Shown one piece after another: positions 43,301 through 54,500 of a stretch of DNA of 64,000 nucleotides. This DNA comes from Beta vulgaris subsp. vulgaris (Eukaryota; Streptophyta; Magnoliopsida; Caryophyllales; Amaranthaceae): positions 37,285,421 through 37,349,420 of the forward strand of contig NC_079207.1 in assembly GCF_026745355.1 (NCBI RefSeq), in the 5' to 3' direction. The position numbers and the translations under genes were made by a program. The notes under the pieces were generated by a model. It did not search any database. It saw only the letters and a program-made list of their open reading frames with translations, and was not told the DNA's origin. Every line of letters begins with the position of its first letter. Positions within the stretch are counted from its first letter, which is position 1.

Positions 43301-44789
43301 GTTAATTTCCTTTGTTTCTCTATCTTTACAACAAATATAATTTAGTGCAACTTGTACCAACCAACATTATCATACTTGGCAACGGTAGCCAAATTTACAT
43401 TTATAAATATAGAACTAAGAGTATAGTAAAGACACATCGAGTAATTGTATTACATTTAGCATTGCTCTTACTATTCTCTACATTACAAAAACACCTAGAC
43501 CAAGCTGTAACATCTTGACATTGATAGTGGATTGGTGGACTCATAGCCACCCGTGGTTTTTTACCCTTATTCCTTGGGGTTTCCGCATCACCATCTTCGG
43601 TGTCTTGTCTCCATTGTTTTATTTCTTCCGCGGCTAGTTACTTCTCTTTGTGCTAGTTGTGCGCTGTCCATAGCTATAGATCCTCAGCTCAGTTTTGTCT
43701 GTGCAGAATTTGGCATAAACACCTATTATATCAGCATCACAGTAAGAGGTATAAATACTAGTATATAAACTGCAATACAGACTAGGTATAATGCTTTTTC
43801 TTCAATTCTTCGTTTTTATGCTTGGGAATATTGATTTTTATCAGCATTAATCATCTCATCATGCAGGAATACGGTGAATCCCTTGAAGTACATGGTTGAC
43901 ATTCCAAAAATCAATCCAAACCGGCTCGATATCTTGTTGAAAAGCAGGTTGTTCAGCTACTGCAGAGTTGCTGCTGGAGTGCTGGAGTGCTGGAGTGCTG
44001 GAGGTCTAGTTTTTGCAGGTTTTACCAAACTGGCATCCTGTGATGGCAACAGGCCAACAGCTATGGCATGTTTACAGTTAGAGAATGGTTCAGAGGCATT
44101 CACGGAAAAGCATCAGAATCAGAAGATAGTATCTATAACTGTTCTTATAATAGTCCTAAAACAGATAGTGTTAGCTTTTGATTCTAGATTTTGATGATTA
44201 CTACTGGTGATTAATTATTGTTTATGACAGAGTCGTTGAAGGTGATAATTAATTAGTTAGTAATACTTCATAAGCTGGGTAATAAATTTGAACTTTGTGT
44301 AAGGTATTGCGACTATCATTTAACCAGAAGTTCTATAATTATATGAAGATTTATACTACTGGGTTTTTAGGTCATACCTAGTGCATGATTGGTTCCTACT
44401 GATCAAATATATGCAATTTCACATTTTACTTTACAGCATCTCGCATAAAATAAAGTAGTCCATTCATCCTCAAATAATAAGCCACAATTGTATATTACCA
44501 ACGTTCCTAAGCGATAATCTAAGCGCCAATATCCAAAGTTCGCAAGTTAGACTTCAAATTCTCCCATATCAGCTAACTCAATAAATTTACCAAAAATTTC
44601 AAAGAGATGGTATATCGACATGCTATCCAATAGATAGTGAGGGATGGTTGTGGTTATCAACCCTTAACAAATAACTTCTAGTTGAATGTGGCTTATTGTG
44701 TGATAATCTTCTGATTCATGCAATTCCTTGATAGAAAATAATTGTATCATATCTCGAGCTATAAGGCAGATCAAGGCGTATATATACAA
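43301..44789. other. unassigned intergenic stretch
   Basis: An open frame at 43874-44194 (plus, 106 codons, NPLKYMVDIPKINPNRLDIL) has no family I recognise. Inside it GCTGGAGT is repeated in tandem three to four times at about 43970-44005. The last 0.6 kb contains the 3' flank of the PPR gene. No transposon ends are seen. Confidence 0.4.
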
Positions 44790-46451
44790 TCATTTAATCG
44801 GAGTGAGTCGTATTGCATCAAGCTTCCGAACCAAAACTAGAGCAGCATCTTTCTTGCCATCATTAAGCAGAGCCTGTTTAAGATTGCTGAAAACAGGAGC
44901 AGGAGGCCTAATCCCAAAATCCAGCATTTCTTCAAAAAACTTGCACGCATCTTCTAACTTATTTGCATGCCTGAAACTGTTAATCAACGTAGCAAACATA
45001 TGCATTCCCGGAAGTATCCCCTTCCCCTTCATCTGATTCCAAACCTTAACAGCCATATCTAGTTCGCCTTTCCCACAAAACATTCTTATTATAATTGTGT
45101 ATGTGCTCTCTATAGGATCACAGCCTTGATCATTGTTCATCCTCATGAACACCGAGTAAGCTTCTTCATATTTTCCCGCCTTTATCAGATGATGAAGAAT
45201 TATGTCATAGGTTCTCGAATTTGGACCAACCTTACATTTCTTCATTTCATCCAGTATTTGAAATGCATCATCAAATCTCATTAACCAACAATATGACCCA
45301 ACCACTGCATTATAAGTGGGTGCTTCAGGTTTAACACCATTGGCCTTCGACATCTCAAAAAACTTCAAAGCTTCACCGAGTCTCTTATCCGAGCCTAACC
45401 CATTGATCAAAATGCAAAAGATATGTGGACTAGGCTCAACACCCTTCGCTTCCATCTCCCGAAACTTCTCCACTGCTTGAGTGACTTTTCCAGCTTTGCA
45501 ATACGCATTCATGATAATTCCATAAGCCACAACATCAGGCTCGAACCCTTCGTCTTTCATTTCCCTGTAAACTTCCTCAAGTTTCAGTAAATTCTGCTGT
45601 TGACCCCAACCTTCCAACAATATAGTGTAAGATTTCTGATCCGGCACAAACTTTCTCTTCTTCATTTCATCGAACACCTGGTGTGCAGACTTAACTTGCC
45701 TAGATTTGCACATTGTATCAAGAAATCGGTTGAAATCCGACAAATCACGCGTCATTCCAAATTGTTCCATCTTCTCAAAGGTCTTGACTGCATCCACAAC
45801 CTTCCTCGCCCTCGCATATCGTCTAATAACCAATGTAAATGTGTATTTGGTCAAAATCCCTTTTATTTTCATAGAATCAATTAAAACCCAAATCATTTTA
45901 AATTGCTTGATTTTTCCCAATGAATCAATCAATGCATTATAGCTATCAGTCGTGTATTTAAATCCCTTTTGATTTTCCGCCCACCTGAAAAAACCAAGAG
46001 CAAGAACACCTGCATTACTTAGCTTCTTCAAAACCTCTAAAACCAAAATGGAAGTAATTTCTTCGATTCCACTTCTTTCTAGAGTTGATTCAATGCTAGA
46101 ATTTTTGGGTAATGCTAACAACAATTTACATATTTTCTCAGAATCTTTGTTTATTTGATTTGTTATTTTTGGTAAACTGGATTCCTCTGTTATGGTTATA
46201 AGTTGGGTGTTCATAGATGACCCGTGAATTAAGCAGTAAAATGGTTTTTGGATTCGAATTTCTTGATGAAGACATGTGTATGTTGCCGTTGGTGAAAATA
46301 TAGACGATAAATCAGAAATTTTTAGGGGAGTTGTGAGATTCTGAGAGTGAGAAAAGGAAGAAGAATTGAGTTTTGACAATTTCATAAATTGGCGGGTGAC
46401 GATGCGAGAGAAACCCATAGTAGTAAATTTTGATGAATATGAGTAAAGCAC
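44790..46451 (-). CDS. P-class pentatricopeptide-repeat protein, likely mitochondrial (At1g71060-like)
   Basis: This single-exon frame of 553 codons is intact. From about residue 168 to the end it has 11 consecutive PPR motifs of about 35 residues, for example VVAYGIIMNAYCKAGKVTQA, APTYNAVVGSYCWL, SRTYDIILHHLIKAGKYEEA and MHMFATLINSFRHANKLEDA. There is no E, E+ or DYW extension, so it belongs to the P class, whose members bind organellar RNA and affect its stability, splicing or translation. The N-terminus is rich in Ser, Arg and Lys and low in acidic residues, as in mitochondrial targeting peptides. A second Met at codon 12 (MGFSRIVTRQFM) gives an equally good start and may be the real one. 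The C-terminal GKGILPGMHMF and GIRPPAPVFSNLKQ blocks recall Arabidopsis At1g71060, judged from memory. A MITE begins only 45 bp upstream of the first ATG. Confidence 0.93.
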   Translation of the reverse strand: MLYSYSSKFTTMGFSRIVTRQFMKLSKLNSSSFSHSQNLTTPLKISDLSSIFSPTATYTCLHQEIRIQKPFYCLIHGSSMNTQLITITEESSLPKITNQINKDSEKICKLLLALPKNSSIESTLERSGIEEITSILVLEVLKKLSNAGVLALGFFRWAENQKGFKYTTDSYNALIDSLGKIKQFKMIWVLIDSMKIKGILTKYTFTLVIRRYARARKVVDAVKTFEKMEQFGMTRDLSDFNRFLDTMCKSRQVKSAHQVFDEMKKRKFVPDQKSYTILLEGWGQQQNLLKLEEVYREMKDEGFEPDVVAYGIIMNAYCKAGKVTQAVEKFREMEAKGVEPSPHIFCILINGLGSDKRLGEALKFFEMSKANGVKPEAPTYNAVVGSYCWLMRFDDAFQILDEMKKCKVGPNSRTYDIILHHLIKAGKYEEAYSVFMRMNNDQGCDPIESTYTIIIRMFCGKGELDMAVKVWNQMKGKGILPGMHMFATLINSFRHANKLEDACKFFEEMLDFGIRPPAPVFSNLKQALLNDGKKDAALVLVRKLDAIRLTPIK

Positions 46452-46495
46452 TTTCTTAATAAATGACTAAAGTAAAAGAACCCCTTAAAAAAATA

Positions 46496-47062
46496 GGGAT
46501 ATTCCATTTGATACCATTGTATTTTTGACTTTTCGATTTAGTACCACTATTTTTCAGATATTCTACATGGTACTACTATAATTTGATTTTATTCTCTATT
46601 GTAGCATTCAATTAAGTAAAGTGTTGATTTAAGTTAGAATAGACTAGAGTTTTAATTCGATTTACATGTTTTAATTTGTGTTAAGGTTTTAGTAATCATT
46701 TTAGTCGTAAAGGTCAAAGTTGAGGTCATATTTGACAATAAAAAGGTATAGAATATTATGATCATTTTTATAAAAATTTTGACTGAAAAATAGAGCTTTC
46801 AGGGTTAAAACGACACCCTAAAATCTTAATTTATTAAATTTTTGCAACTGCAAATAGAAACGTGCAAACCCAAACAAAATCATATTCTTGTTCAACCATT
46901 AACTAACATTTTACTTAAAAAATGGTATGATAAAGATTTATATTGAATTAGAGTGGTATCATGTGGAATTTTAAAATAACAGTGGTATCATGTGGAATTT
47001 TAAAATAACAGTGGTATCAAATGGAAAAGCCAAAAATTTAATGGTACAAAATAGAATATTCC
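46496..47062. mobile_element. MITE with long inverted ends, Mutator-like, next to the PPR start
   Basis: The left end GGGATATTCCATTTGATACC and the complement of the right end (GGAATATTCTATTTTGTACC) form an imperfect inverted repeat of about 40 bp. Flanks are A-rich (AAAAAAATA and AAAGAAAAA), so a 9-bp target duplication is possible but not secure. A 33-bp direct repeat (GTGGTATCATGTGGAATTTT) lies at 46950-47020. It encodes nothing. Confidence 0.75.
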
Positions 47063-47547
47063 AAAGAAAAAAAAAGAAAGAAAAGACAAAAAAGAGAGAA
47101 AACTTATTAAAGTAGGAAAGAAAAAGTCCCCTCAAAAAAAAAGTAGGAAAGGAAAAACGTCATCTTCAATTCATCATGTCGCATCAATAGTTCAGTTCAG
47201 TACTATTGACAGTTGTATAATATAACTGTGGTCCTAGTTCACACTTTCCTATTTCTTCTTCCCCTTAGCCTTTTTAATACACAGTAACTCAGTAAGTAGT
47301 GTTTACTTTGCCATATGTTCAGCAAATTTGGACTTTTTTCTTAGTGGGCTCAGCAAAATAGTAATGTTGTAATTTTTTTCCCAAAATCTTTTAGGGGTCA
47401 GGTCCAGTTCTGCCCCTTAAAAGATCTGCCCCTGTCGCCTAGGGCCTAGGGCCTACGGCCTTGGGGCCCAATCTTTCCAAAAAGAATCTATAAAGTTTGC
47501 TGTTAAAAAAAGAAAAATCATTTTCTTTGATAAAGATGTGGGTGATA
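47063..47547. other. intergenic stretch between two transposons
   Basis: AT-rich DNA with a G/C-rich imperfect palindrome at about 47430-47470 (GCCTAGGGCCTAGGGCCTAC). No coding signal. Confidence 0.4.
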
Positions 47548-48150
47548 GAAACGTGTAGGGGTGTGCACCAGTCTAGAATCGGACCGGAACTGGAATTCCA
47601 GAATTTTCTTGATCGGGGACCAGACCGGAATAATTCCGGTCCAGACCGGTTTTTGACCGGAATGGACCTGTTTTTTTTTTAAACAATGCTTTTTTATTTT
47701 TGACAAAATAAACCTATCATTTGAGGGTTTGAGCTGTTTGTGCGCGCCAAGCCACCAACCTTTGTTCAAAACTTAATAACAAGCTCAAATGTTCAATACA
47801 CCAATTTGTAACATTAAGTCCTCAACAATCCAACTTAATACATAATAATTAATTTTAAAAGTCATCACTTCGACAAAAAAATTAACTTTAAAAGTCCAAG
47901 TTCTTAAGTTAAGACAATACTAACATAAACTACATAATATCTTGAAAATAACTTGGCAATCACAAATCTTCAAGATTTTCTTCTTCCTCCAATTTCGTTC
48001 ACACAAAGGAGTCCACAAAAACGACATCATCATCCAAATCATCACATCGCATATCTAGATTTAGTTATGAAAAAAAATTGATTAATAGTTAAATTAAAAA
48101 CTAAGAGATACGAAAAAATGGAAGTAAGAAAAAAAATAACATTAGCTTTC

Positions 48151-48510
48151 TCAATTTCCTCCAACTCCTTTTATATTTTCCTCCACACCAACTCCCGACA
48201 TTCCCTTTGCTTCCCTAACATCAAGAGCAATAGCAGTACGAGATGGAATGTGAAATCTAGGACAAGCAACTTGCACAAAATGCTTAAAACCCGCTTTTTC
48301 CACATGTTTAAATGGAAGCTCATCAGCAATGATCATATGAATTAATGCTTCCCTAACATTTTTTAGGTTCTTGTGTAGGTAAAGACTTACGCAATTCTTC
48401 CATATCCGTATTGGTAGCTGCATCTGATAATGTTTGTGCAGTTTGATCTGAAGAATAGACGGGTTACCTTTTGGATTGGGAGCTCTCCATCTACAATATA
48501 ACATAAGCAA
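48151..48510 (-). pseudogene. hAT transposase fragment (RICESLEEPER/BED-type)
   Basis: The 119-codon frame contains VREALIHMIIADELPFKHVE followed by KAGFKHFVQVACPRFHIPSR. This is the block that follows the BED zinc finger in plant hAT transposases (ZBED/RICESLEEPER family). The BED finger, the catalytic core and the C-terminal dimerisation domain are missing. The frame ends in serine/glycine-rich sequence of no clear homology. Confidence 0.75.
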
Positions 48511-48884
48511 TAAGTAAGGATGAAAATAACTTACATATATTAACTATAAGATAATCCAAGTATTCGTTATCACTTTGTATGTGTTAGATTGAAGTTGGAC
48601 AAATATATATATTTGATGAATAAATACTCAGTTAGCCCACAACACAAGATAAGAATGAATAAATATACATATTTCATACAATGAATTTAAATTAACATGT
48701 ACAAATATAAATATTTCATAAATATAATACTAGCATATCTTATCACCTCTAAAAATATGTGTAGTCATAGAGTGTAGTTATACATGGTGAATCATAAGAA
48801 TCAAACCCCACAACATTAATGCTCAACTATGAACTAACAAGTTCTTATGGAATACAATACAGCAAATTCGAATTAGTTTATATT

Positions 48885-49451
48885 TAGAGATGACAATATC
48901 CAGTGGATCACCCGACCATCCGCTCCACCCGGTTTATTAAATGGGTGAAAATTCCGGTTTAAACGGATGATAGCCGGGTAACGCATAATCGGGTGATGGA
49001 TGCGGGTCGGGTTCGGGTGATATTTAATCCATCATCCGTTTACCACCCGATCCGTCACCCGTTTAAAGTAAAAATATATATAATTTTTTTTTTAGTTTTT
49101 GGCCTTTTCATTTTTATAGCTATATTAATCTATAGCCCTAAAGTTACAAGATGATAATATAATTGTATATAAATGTTAAGAATGTGGATTAGGGTTAGTT
49201 TGGAGACGATTTTACATAGTAAGTAGAATTATATAAATGGATTAGTGGTTCTTGTTAGTAATTTTTCTTTCTTCTCCTAATATTTTTTGATTTCACCCGT
49301 TAATCACCCGATCCATCCGTTTATTTAACCCGGTTACAAATTGATGGATGGATTCGGGTGGAGATGGATGCGGGTGATGGATGGAACGGGTGGAGTGGGT
49401 GGATGCGGGTGACGCTCCACCCGCCCCGAACCCGATCCATTTACAACTCTA
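48885..49451. mobile_element. small hAT MITE inside the hAT element
   Basis: The ends TAGAGATGACAAT and, complemented, TAGAGTTGTAAATGG are hAT-like. Target duplications TTTATATT (48877-48884) and TTCATATT (49452-49459) match in seven of eight bases. Subterminal parts carry repeated CACCCGATCC/GGATCGGGTG words (CATCCGTTTACCACCCGATC) in both directions. No coding capacity. Confidence 0.8.
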
Positions 49452-50603
49452 TTCATATTGTCAAAGAGACAACAAATACAAATATACAATAAGAGGCTGC
49501 ATTTTTTCAAGCTATCTTATATTCTTATGGAACTATAGTTCCCACTTCTCATAAATACAATAATGCAACATGAATAAGTATAATACTAACAAAATCAAAA
49601 TTATTTATTTTATCTATTTTGTGTTGCTGACTCAAATAATTAATGACAATTTGCATTGTTTACTATTCTTTTGTATGATCACCCACTGATTACTTAAAGA
49701 CCAGTATGTAGTTGGGGGATGGGGCAAGTTTGTTCTTCTAAATTGTCTATTATCTTAATTCGAAATTAACATAAACAAAATAACATCATAATGATTCGAC
49801 ATATAATACTAACATCAATAAATTCGAAATTAACATAATTAAAATAACGTAATAATAATTCGACATATAATACTAACATCAATACATATAATATTTCATA
49901 GTATAAATTCGAAATTATCATGAATTGCAAGATAATGTTCGAAATTAATGAAAACATGCATTCGAAAAATTGAAATTAATGAACAAACAAGGATTGAAAA
50001 AAATATAATAAAATTACAAATCACAGAATTCATAAATTAAAATTTGAAAAGGATCCGAAAATACAAAAGAGAATGAAGGAATTTATCTTAAATTCGCCTC
50101 GCCGGTGGTCGAAACTCGGAATGGACTCTCGAGTCGCCGGTGGTGCGGACGTGCGGTGGCCGGTGCGTCAGCCGTCGACTCGTTAGTGCGTTAGAGAGAT
50201 TGAAGGAATGAAAGGGGTTTAGGAGAGAGAAGAGGAAAGTGGGCACAGAGATTGTAGGAATGAAAGGTTTTTTTTTCAATCCTTAGGGTTTTTAAAAATC
50301 TTGGGGTTTTTTTCAATTCTTTGGGATGGATCTGGACCTGATGTAGTTGCACTCTTTTTATTTGTTTCAGAACTATGGAGAATTCTACACTATACAACCT
50401 ACAAGGGTGCGACTTTTTTTTTAAATGGAATCTGAGTTTTCGGTCTGGACCGGAAAATTCATGTTTCTGCCTTAACCGGACCGAAAACCTGGAATCCATA
50501 GTTTCTATGGACCCGAGACCGGACCGGAATACATCGGTCAGGTCTGGTCCCGATCCAGATTCCGATCTCGGGCCCTTTCTGCACATACACCCCTATATAC
50601 GTG

Positions 50604-50698
50604 AATCACAAGTACAAAGAAGGAATGAATTAAATATATCTTCATTAAATGATTGCAGGCAAGCTGTCAAACAATTAACCTCTCTTAATGTTGACATT
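50604..50698. other. short spacer between the hAT element and the copia LTR
   Basis: Contains no recognised feature. Bases 50694-50698 (ACATT) are the left target site of the copia LTR. Confidence 0.4.
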
Positions 50699-51006
50699 TG
50701 TTAGTCATGAGTTCTTATAAAGGATGAAGAATTACAACTCTCTAACTTTCTTTCTTTCCTCCATTTCATTCCAGTTTTGTTAATGTGTTTTCTTGCCTTT
50801 TTACAAAGGCGGCACCTCCTTAAATATAGGAGTCCTAGGTAGCAATCCCTAGGTCATAATATCTAGGACTCAATCATTGAAGGACACCTGCCCCCATGAG
50901 TTGTACAACATATCCTTTTACAATATGCCAACCTAGTATAATAGAAATAGTCTACTTAGTTTAATGACCTATAGTGGGCCTTAGGAATGACCAACATATA
51001 TGGCCT

Positions 51007-51546
51007 TAGGGCGGATCCAGGATTTTGAATTTGGGGGGTACTAATTAAACCAAGCAAATATACAATGATTATAAAGAAATCTTGGTCATACTTAATGTAA
51101 CAATAGTGTATAATGTTAAATTTTTGAATTTACTTGAAAAAAGAAGGAGAACAATCCGTATAAAAAAATTAGTGAAAAATAGAGCTATATTTAAAAAACC
51201 AAAAACAAGGAATCAAGCAAAGAAGTAAGAAAAAGAAAAAAAAAACTGGAATCAAGCAAAGAAAGAAAAAGGAAAAAAATTGAAATCAACAATCAAACAA
51301 AGAAGTAAGAAAAAGGAAAAAATTATATAATTTGGTATGCAAGGGAATTCGAACCGCGTCCACCTAGCATGCAGTAATGATGAGTTAGAAGTTTACCACT
51401 AGAGCAAGGGTGCTGTATATAAATTTATACCGCTTATATTAGTTTTAAACGTGATACTTGCCAGACATTGAAAAGAAAAGGAAAACTATTTTTTTTTTTT
51501 TGGTGGGGCCTGTGCCACCCAGGACCCTTAATAGGTCCGGCCCTGA
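51007..51546. mobile_element. MITE with AGGGCGGATCC ends
   Basis: The left end AGGGCGGATCCAGGA and the complement of the right end (AGGGCCGGACCTATTAAGG) form a short inverted repeat, of a type common in plant genomes. No clear target duplication is found. Internal sequence is A-rich. It holds a tRNA-like patch at 51342-51411. Confidence 0.65.
51342..51411 (-). other. tRNA-like relic in the MITE
   Basis: The minus strand has CCCTTGCTCTAGTGGTAAAC (A-box-like) and GCGGTTCGAATTCCC (B-box-like), about 50 bases apart. The two ends cannot pair as an acceptor stem, so it is not a working tRNA gene. Confidence 0.4.
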
Positions 51547-51582
51547 GACAAGACTAACAGCTAATAGCGTCATATCTCAACA

Positions 51583-51594
51583 CTCCCCCTTAAG
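51583..51594 (-). other. polypurine tract of the copia element
   Basis: The minus strand reads CTTAAGGGGGAG immediately before the LTR start TGTTGAG, a standard copia arrangement. Confidence 0.7.
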
Positions 51595-54500
51595 CTGAGA
51601 GGGAAGGGAATTCTGAACTCCTAGCTTGAAGAGAAGAGATTGATGCTGCTTGGTAGGAAGTTGCTTAGTAAACACATCGGCAAGTTGATGAGCAGATGGC
51701 ACATAGGTTGGACTAATCACGTTGTCTTGAGTCTTATCTCTAATGAAGTGGCAGTCTATATCCACATGCATGCTTGGTTTTTTCAAAATGAACATGGGTT
51801 GCTACTATGGCTAAAGCAGCCTGGTTGTCACAGTAGATAGGGGTCTTCCCAATGTCCTTCAGCCCCAAATCCTTTAGTAATTGTTTGAGCCACATCACCT
51901 CACACACAGCCAAGGTCATGGATCTATATTCTGCTTCTGCACTATTTCTTGACACCACATTTTGCCTCTTAAACTTGCAGGAGATAGGAGAGTCTCCTAG
52001 TAAAATACAAAACCCTGAAGTGGACCTCCTTGTTCAAGGACACCAGCCCATTCATTCACAACAAGAATGTCACTTTTTTCTGTCCGCCAAAATCGGACGC
52101 TAAAAACGCGGGATCGGACCCTAAAGAGATTAGCGTCCGTCAACGGACACTATAAGGCGGATGCAAAACCCCTGGTCGCTAATTGTCCACTTACCGTCCG
52201 CTAGCGGACGCTACAAATTTAGCGTCCGTATTTTCAGAATTGGCGTCCGATTAACGTCGGACTCTAATTAGCGTCCGATTGAAAGTCGGACGCTAATTAG
52301 CGTCCGATTGAAAGTCGGACGCTAATTAGCGTCTGATTAAAGACGGAAGCTAATTAGCATCCGATTGAAAGTCGGACGCAGGTTGTAAAAATCAGACGCT
52401 AAACCACTAACTCAGAGTCTCAGATGCTTTTATTATGATCTTTCTTTTTCTTTTTTTTTTACAGGTATTATGAGCTTTCACTTTGCCCAAGGTTTTACTT
52501 TTATTATTTTTATTTAATTCGATTTATTAACTTTCAATAATTAATATTACAAAATGAACAATGTTAGAATAACAAAAATTGAGAATTAAACAAATGAGAA
52601 TTTTATTTAAAATAAATATATATAATTACAATCTAATACTGCCAATGTACTGCACCACCGTGACAGCCACCGCACCACCAGAAACCTCACCAGCGCACCA
52701 CCGCGTCAGCCACCGCTCCGCCGCGCCAGCCACCTATAAATACCAAAAAATAAAAAAATCAACCAAAAAAAGAAATAAAACTAATCGATTATAAAATTGA
52801 TTAATGTTATACGGTAGATTCAAGCATTCATACTGCCATAGAGACTAGATTTGATATTTTCCAAAAACAGCCCAGCCCTAAAAAACGAAAAACGAAAAAA
52901 AAAACACGAAAAACTGATTTCTAAAAAAAACGAAAATTGATTTCCAAAACAACGAAAAACGCAAAATCGAAAACAAAAATCAAAATTCATAAGGTAAATT
53001 TAAACGAAAAAACTCAACCATAATTTCCAAAATTTAAACAAATAAATCAGAAATTCAACAAAAGAAAATCAGAAATTCAACTAAATAAAGCCAGAAATTC
53101 AACCATAAAACTCAAGGTACTTAAACTCATGTAAAATTTCAGAAATCCAACCAAAATCTAGAAAAATACAGAAAAATGAATGAAGAAAATAAGCCTCGCT
53201 AAAAAATTCATGACCAATTTTAACTATTAATTCCAAAAACTCCTCAGATTTCGAACCTTAAATACCAAAAAATCTCTAAATTTCGAACCCAAAATCCAAA
53301 AAATCAAAAGATGAAAACCGAAAAACCAAAGACAAAAAAGCCAAAATCGCGAAATTGAAACATTGAATAACCAAATCGAAAATAAAAACACACAAAATCA
53401 AAATCTCATAAAACCGAAAACTCAAAAAAATAAAGAAAAATCAAAAAAGAAAAAAAAATCTTAGGGAATTCAGATCTAGGAAAAACCGAAAAAAAACTCC
53501 ATAATCAACAAAAAAACTAAAAAAAAAAACATATTTACTCACTAAATTTCACTGAAAGAAACGTGAGGTCTCTTTCGGACGTGGAGAGAACCGTGGGCTT
53601 CGTGAGATCTAAAAGAAAGAGAGAGAAACGTAAGATCTGAGAGAGACGAGAGAGAAACGTGAGAGTGAGGAAGAGAGAGAGGCGTGGAAAGAGTGAGGAA
53701 GAGAGAGAAGCGTGGGCATAGGGTAAATGATTTGGTCGACTTAAGGTAGTAAAGTGCGTATCTATATCTCTTATTTTCCGTCCGTCTTTCGGACGGTAAT
53801 TTCACTCAACGGATGCTAATTAGCGTTCGTTTAAAAAAAACGGACGCTAAATTTTAGAAAGCAGACGCTAATTTGCGTCTGTCATATATCGGACGCTAAT
53901 TGTGAATTTACCGTCCCCTTATACTGTCGGAGGCTAAATTCAGACGCTAAATAGGCGGATTCTTGTTGTGATTGTCACAGTACGCTTGGAATTGGGCCTT
54001 AGAATAATTTGCAAGCAGTATGCCTTGTCGAGGGGAGCCAACAAGGTATCTCAATGCTCTTTTTGCACTTTGTAGATGAACATCAGTTGGTCCATGCATG
54101 AACTTGCTTAGAACATGGACACTGAAAGCTGGTCAAGGTCAGATAAATGAGCTTTCCAACAAGTCTTTGGTAGACTTGTGGAGAGGGGAGAGGTATCCCC
54201 TGATAGGGGAATGAGCTTCATATGGCTGTGCATGGGCAGTTTGAGAGGTCTACACCTGGACATGTCATATTAAGTGAGAAGATCATGAATGTACTTCTTC
54301 TGAGAGAGGAATACTACTTCTGTATGTTGATCCATGTCTTTCATGTGAAAATGCTCAGATAAGAGTTTCTTGGTGTACTTGATGGCAACTTCGTCATTCC
54401 CTGCAATTATCAAGTCATCAACATACACTAACATAACTGTGAGGCTTTCTCCCTCCCTCCTCCCCCCCCCCCACTTTTTTGTGAGTAAATAGTAGTCTGA

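Larger units (their letters stand above)
47556..50595 (-). mobile_element. hAT transposon (3.04 kb), degraded
   Basis: The left end TAGGGGTGTGCACC and the complement of the right end (TAGGGGTGTATGTGC) are hAT-type termini. Flanks GAAACGTG (47548-47555) and TATACGTG (50596-50603) match in six of eight bases, as in an aged 8-bp target duplication. Subterminal regions are full of GGACCGGAA and its complement, the likely transposase sites. The interior holds a transposase fragment on the minus strand and another hAT MITE (48885-49451). The 5' transcript region seems to lie at 50080-50590. Confidence 0.8.
50699..51582 (-). repeat. 3' LTR of the copia element, split by a MITE
   Basis: On the minus strand it begins TGTTGAGATATGACGC and ends ATGACTAACA. 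A TATA-like TCCTATATTTAAGGAG lies at about 50814-50829. About 540 bp of the 884 bp is an inserted MITE, so the original LTR was about 340 bp. Confidence 0.75.

Noticed and set aside
51342..51411. A functional tRNA gene
   Set aside because: The A-box and B-box words are present, but the ends cannot pair as an acceptor stem and no anticodon arm can be drawn.
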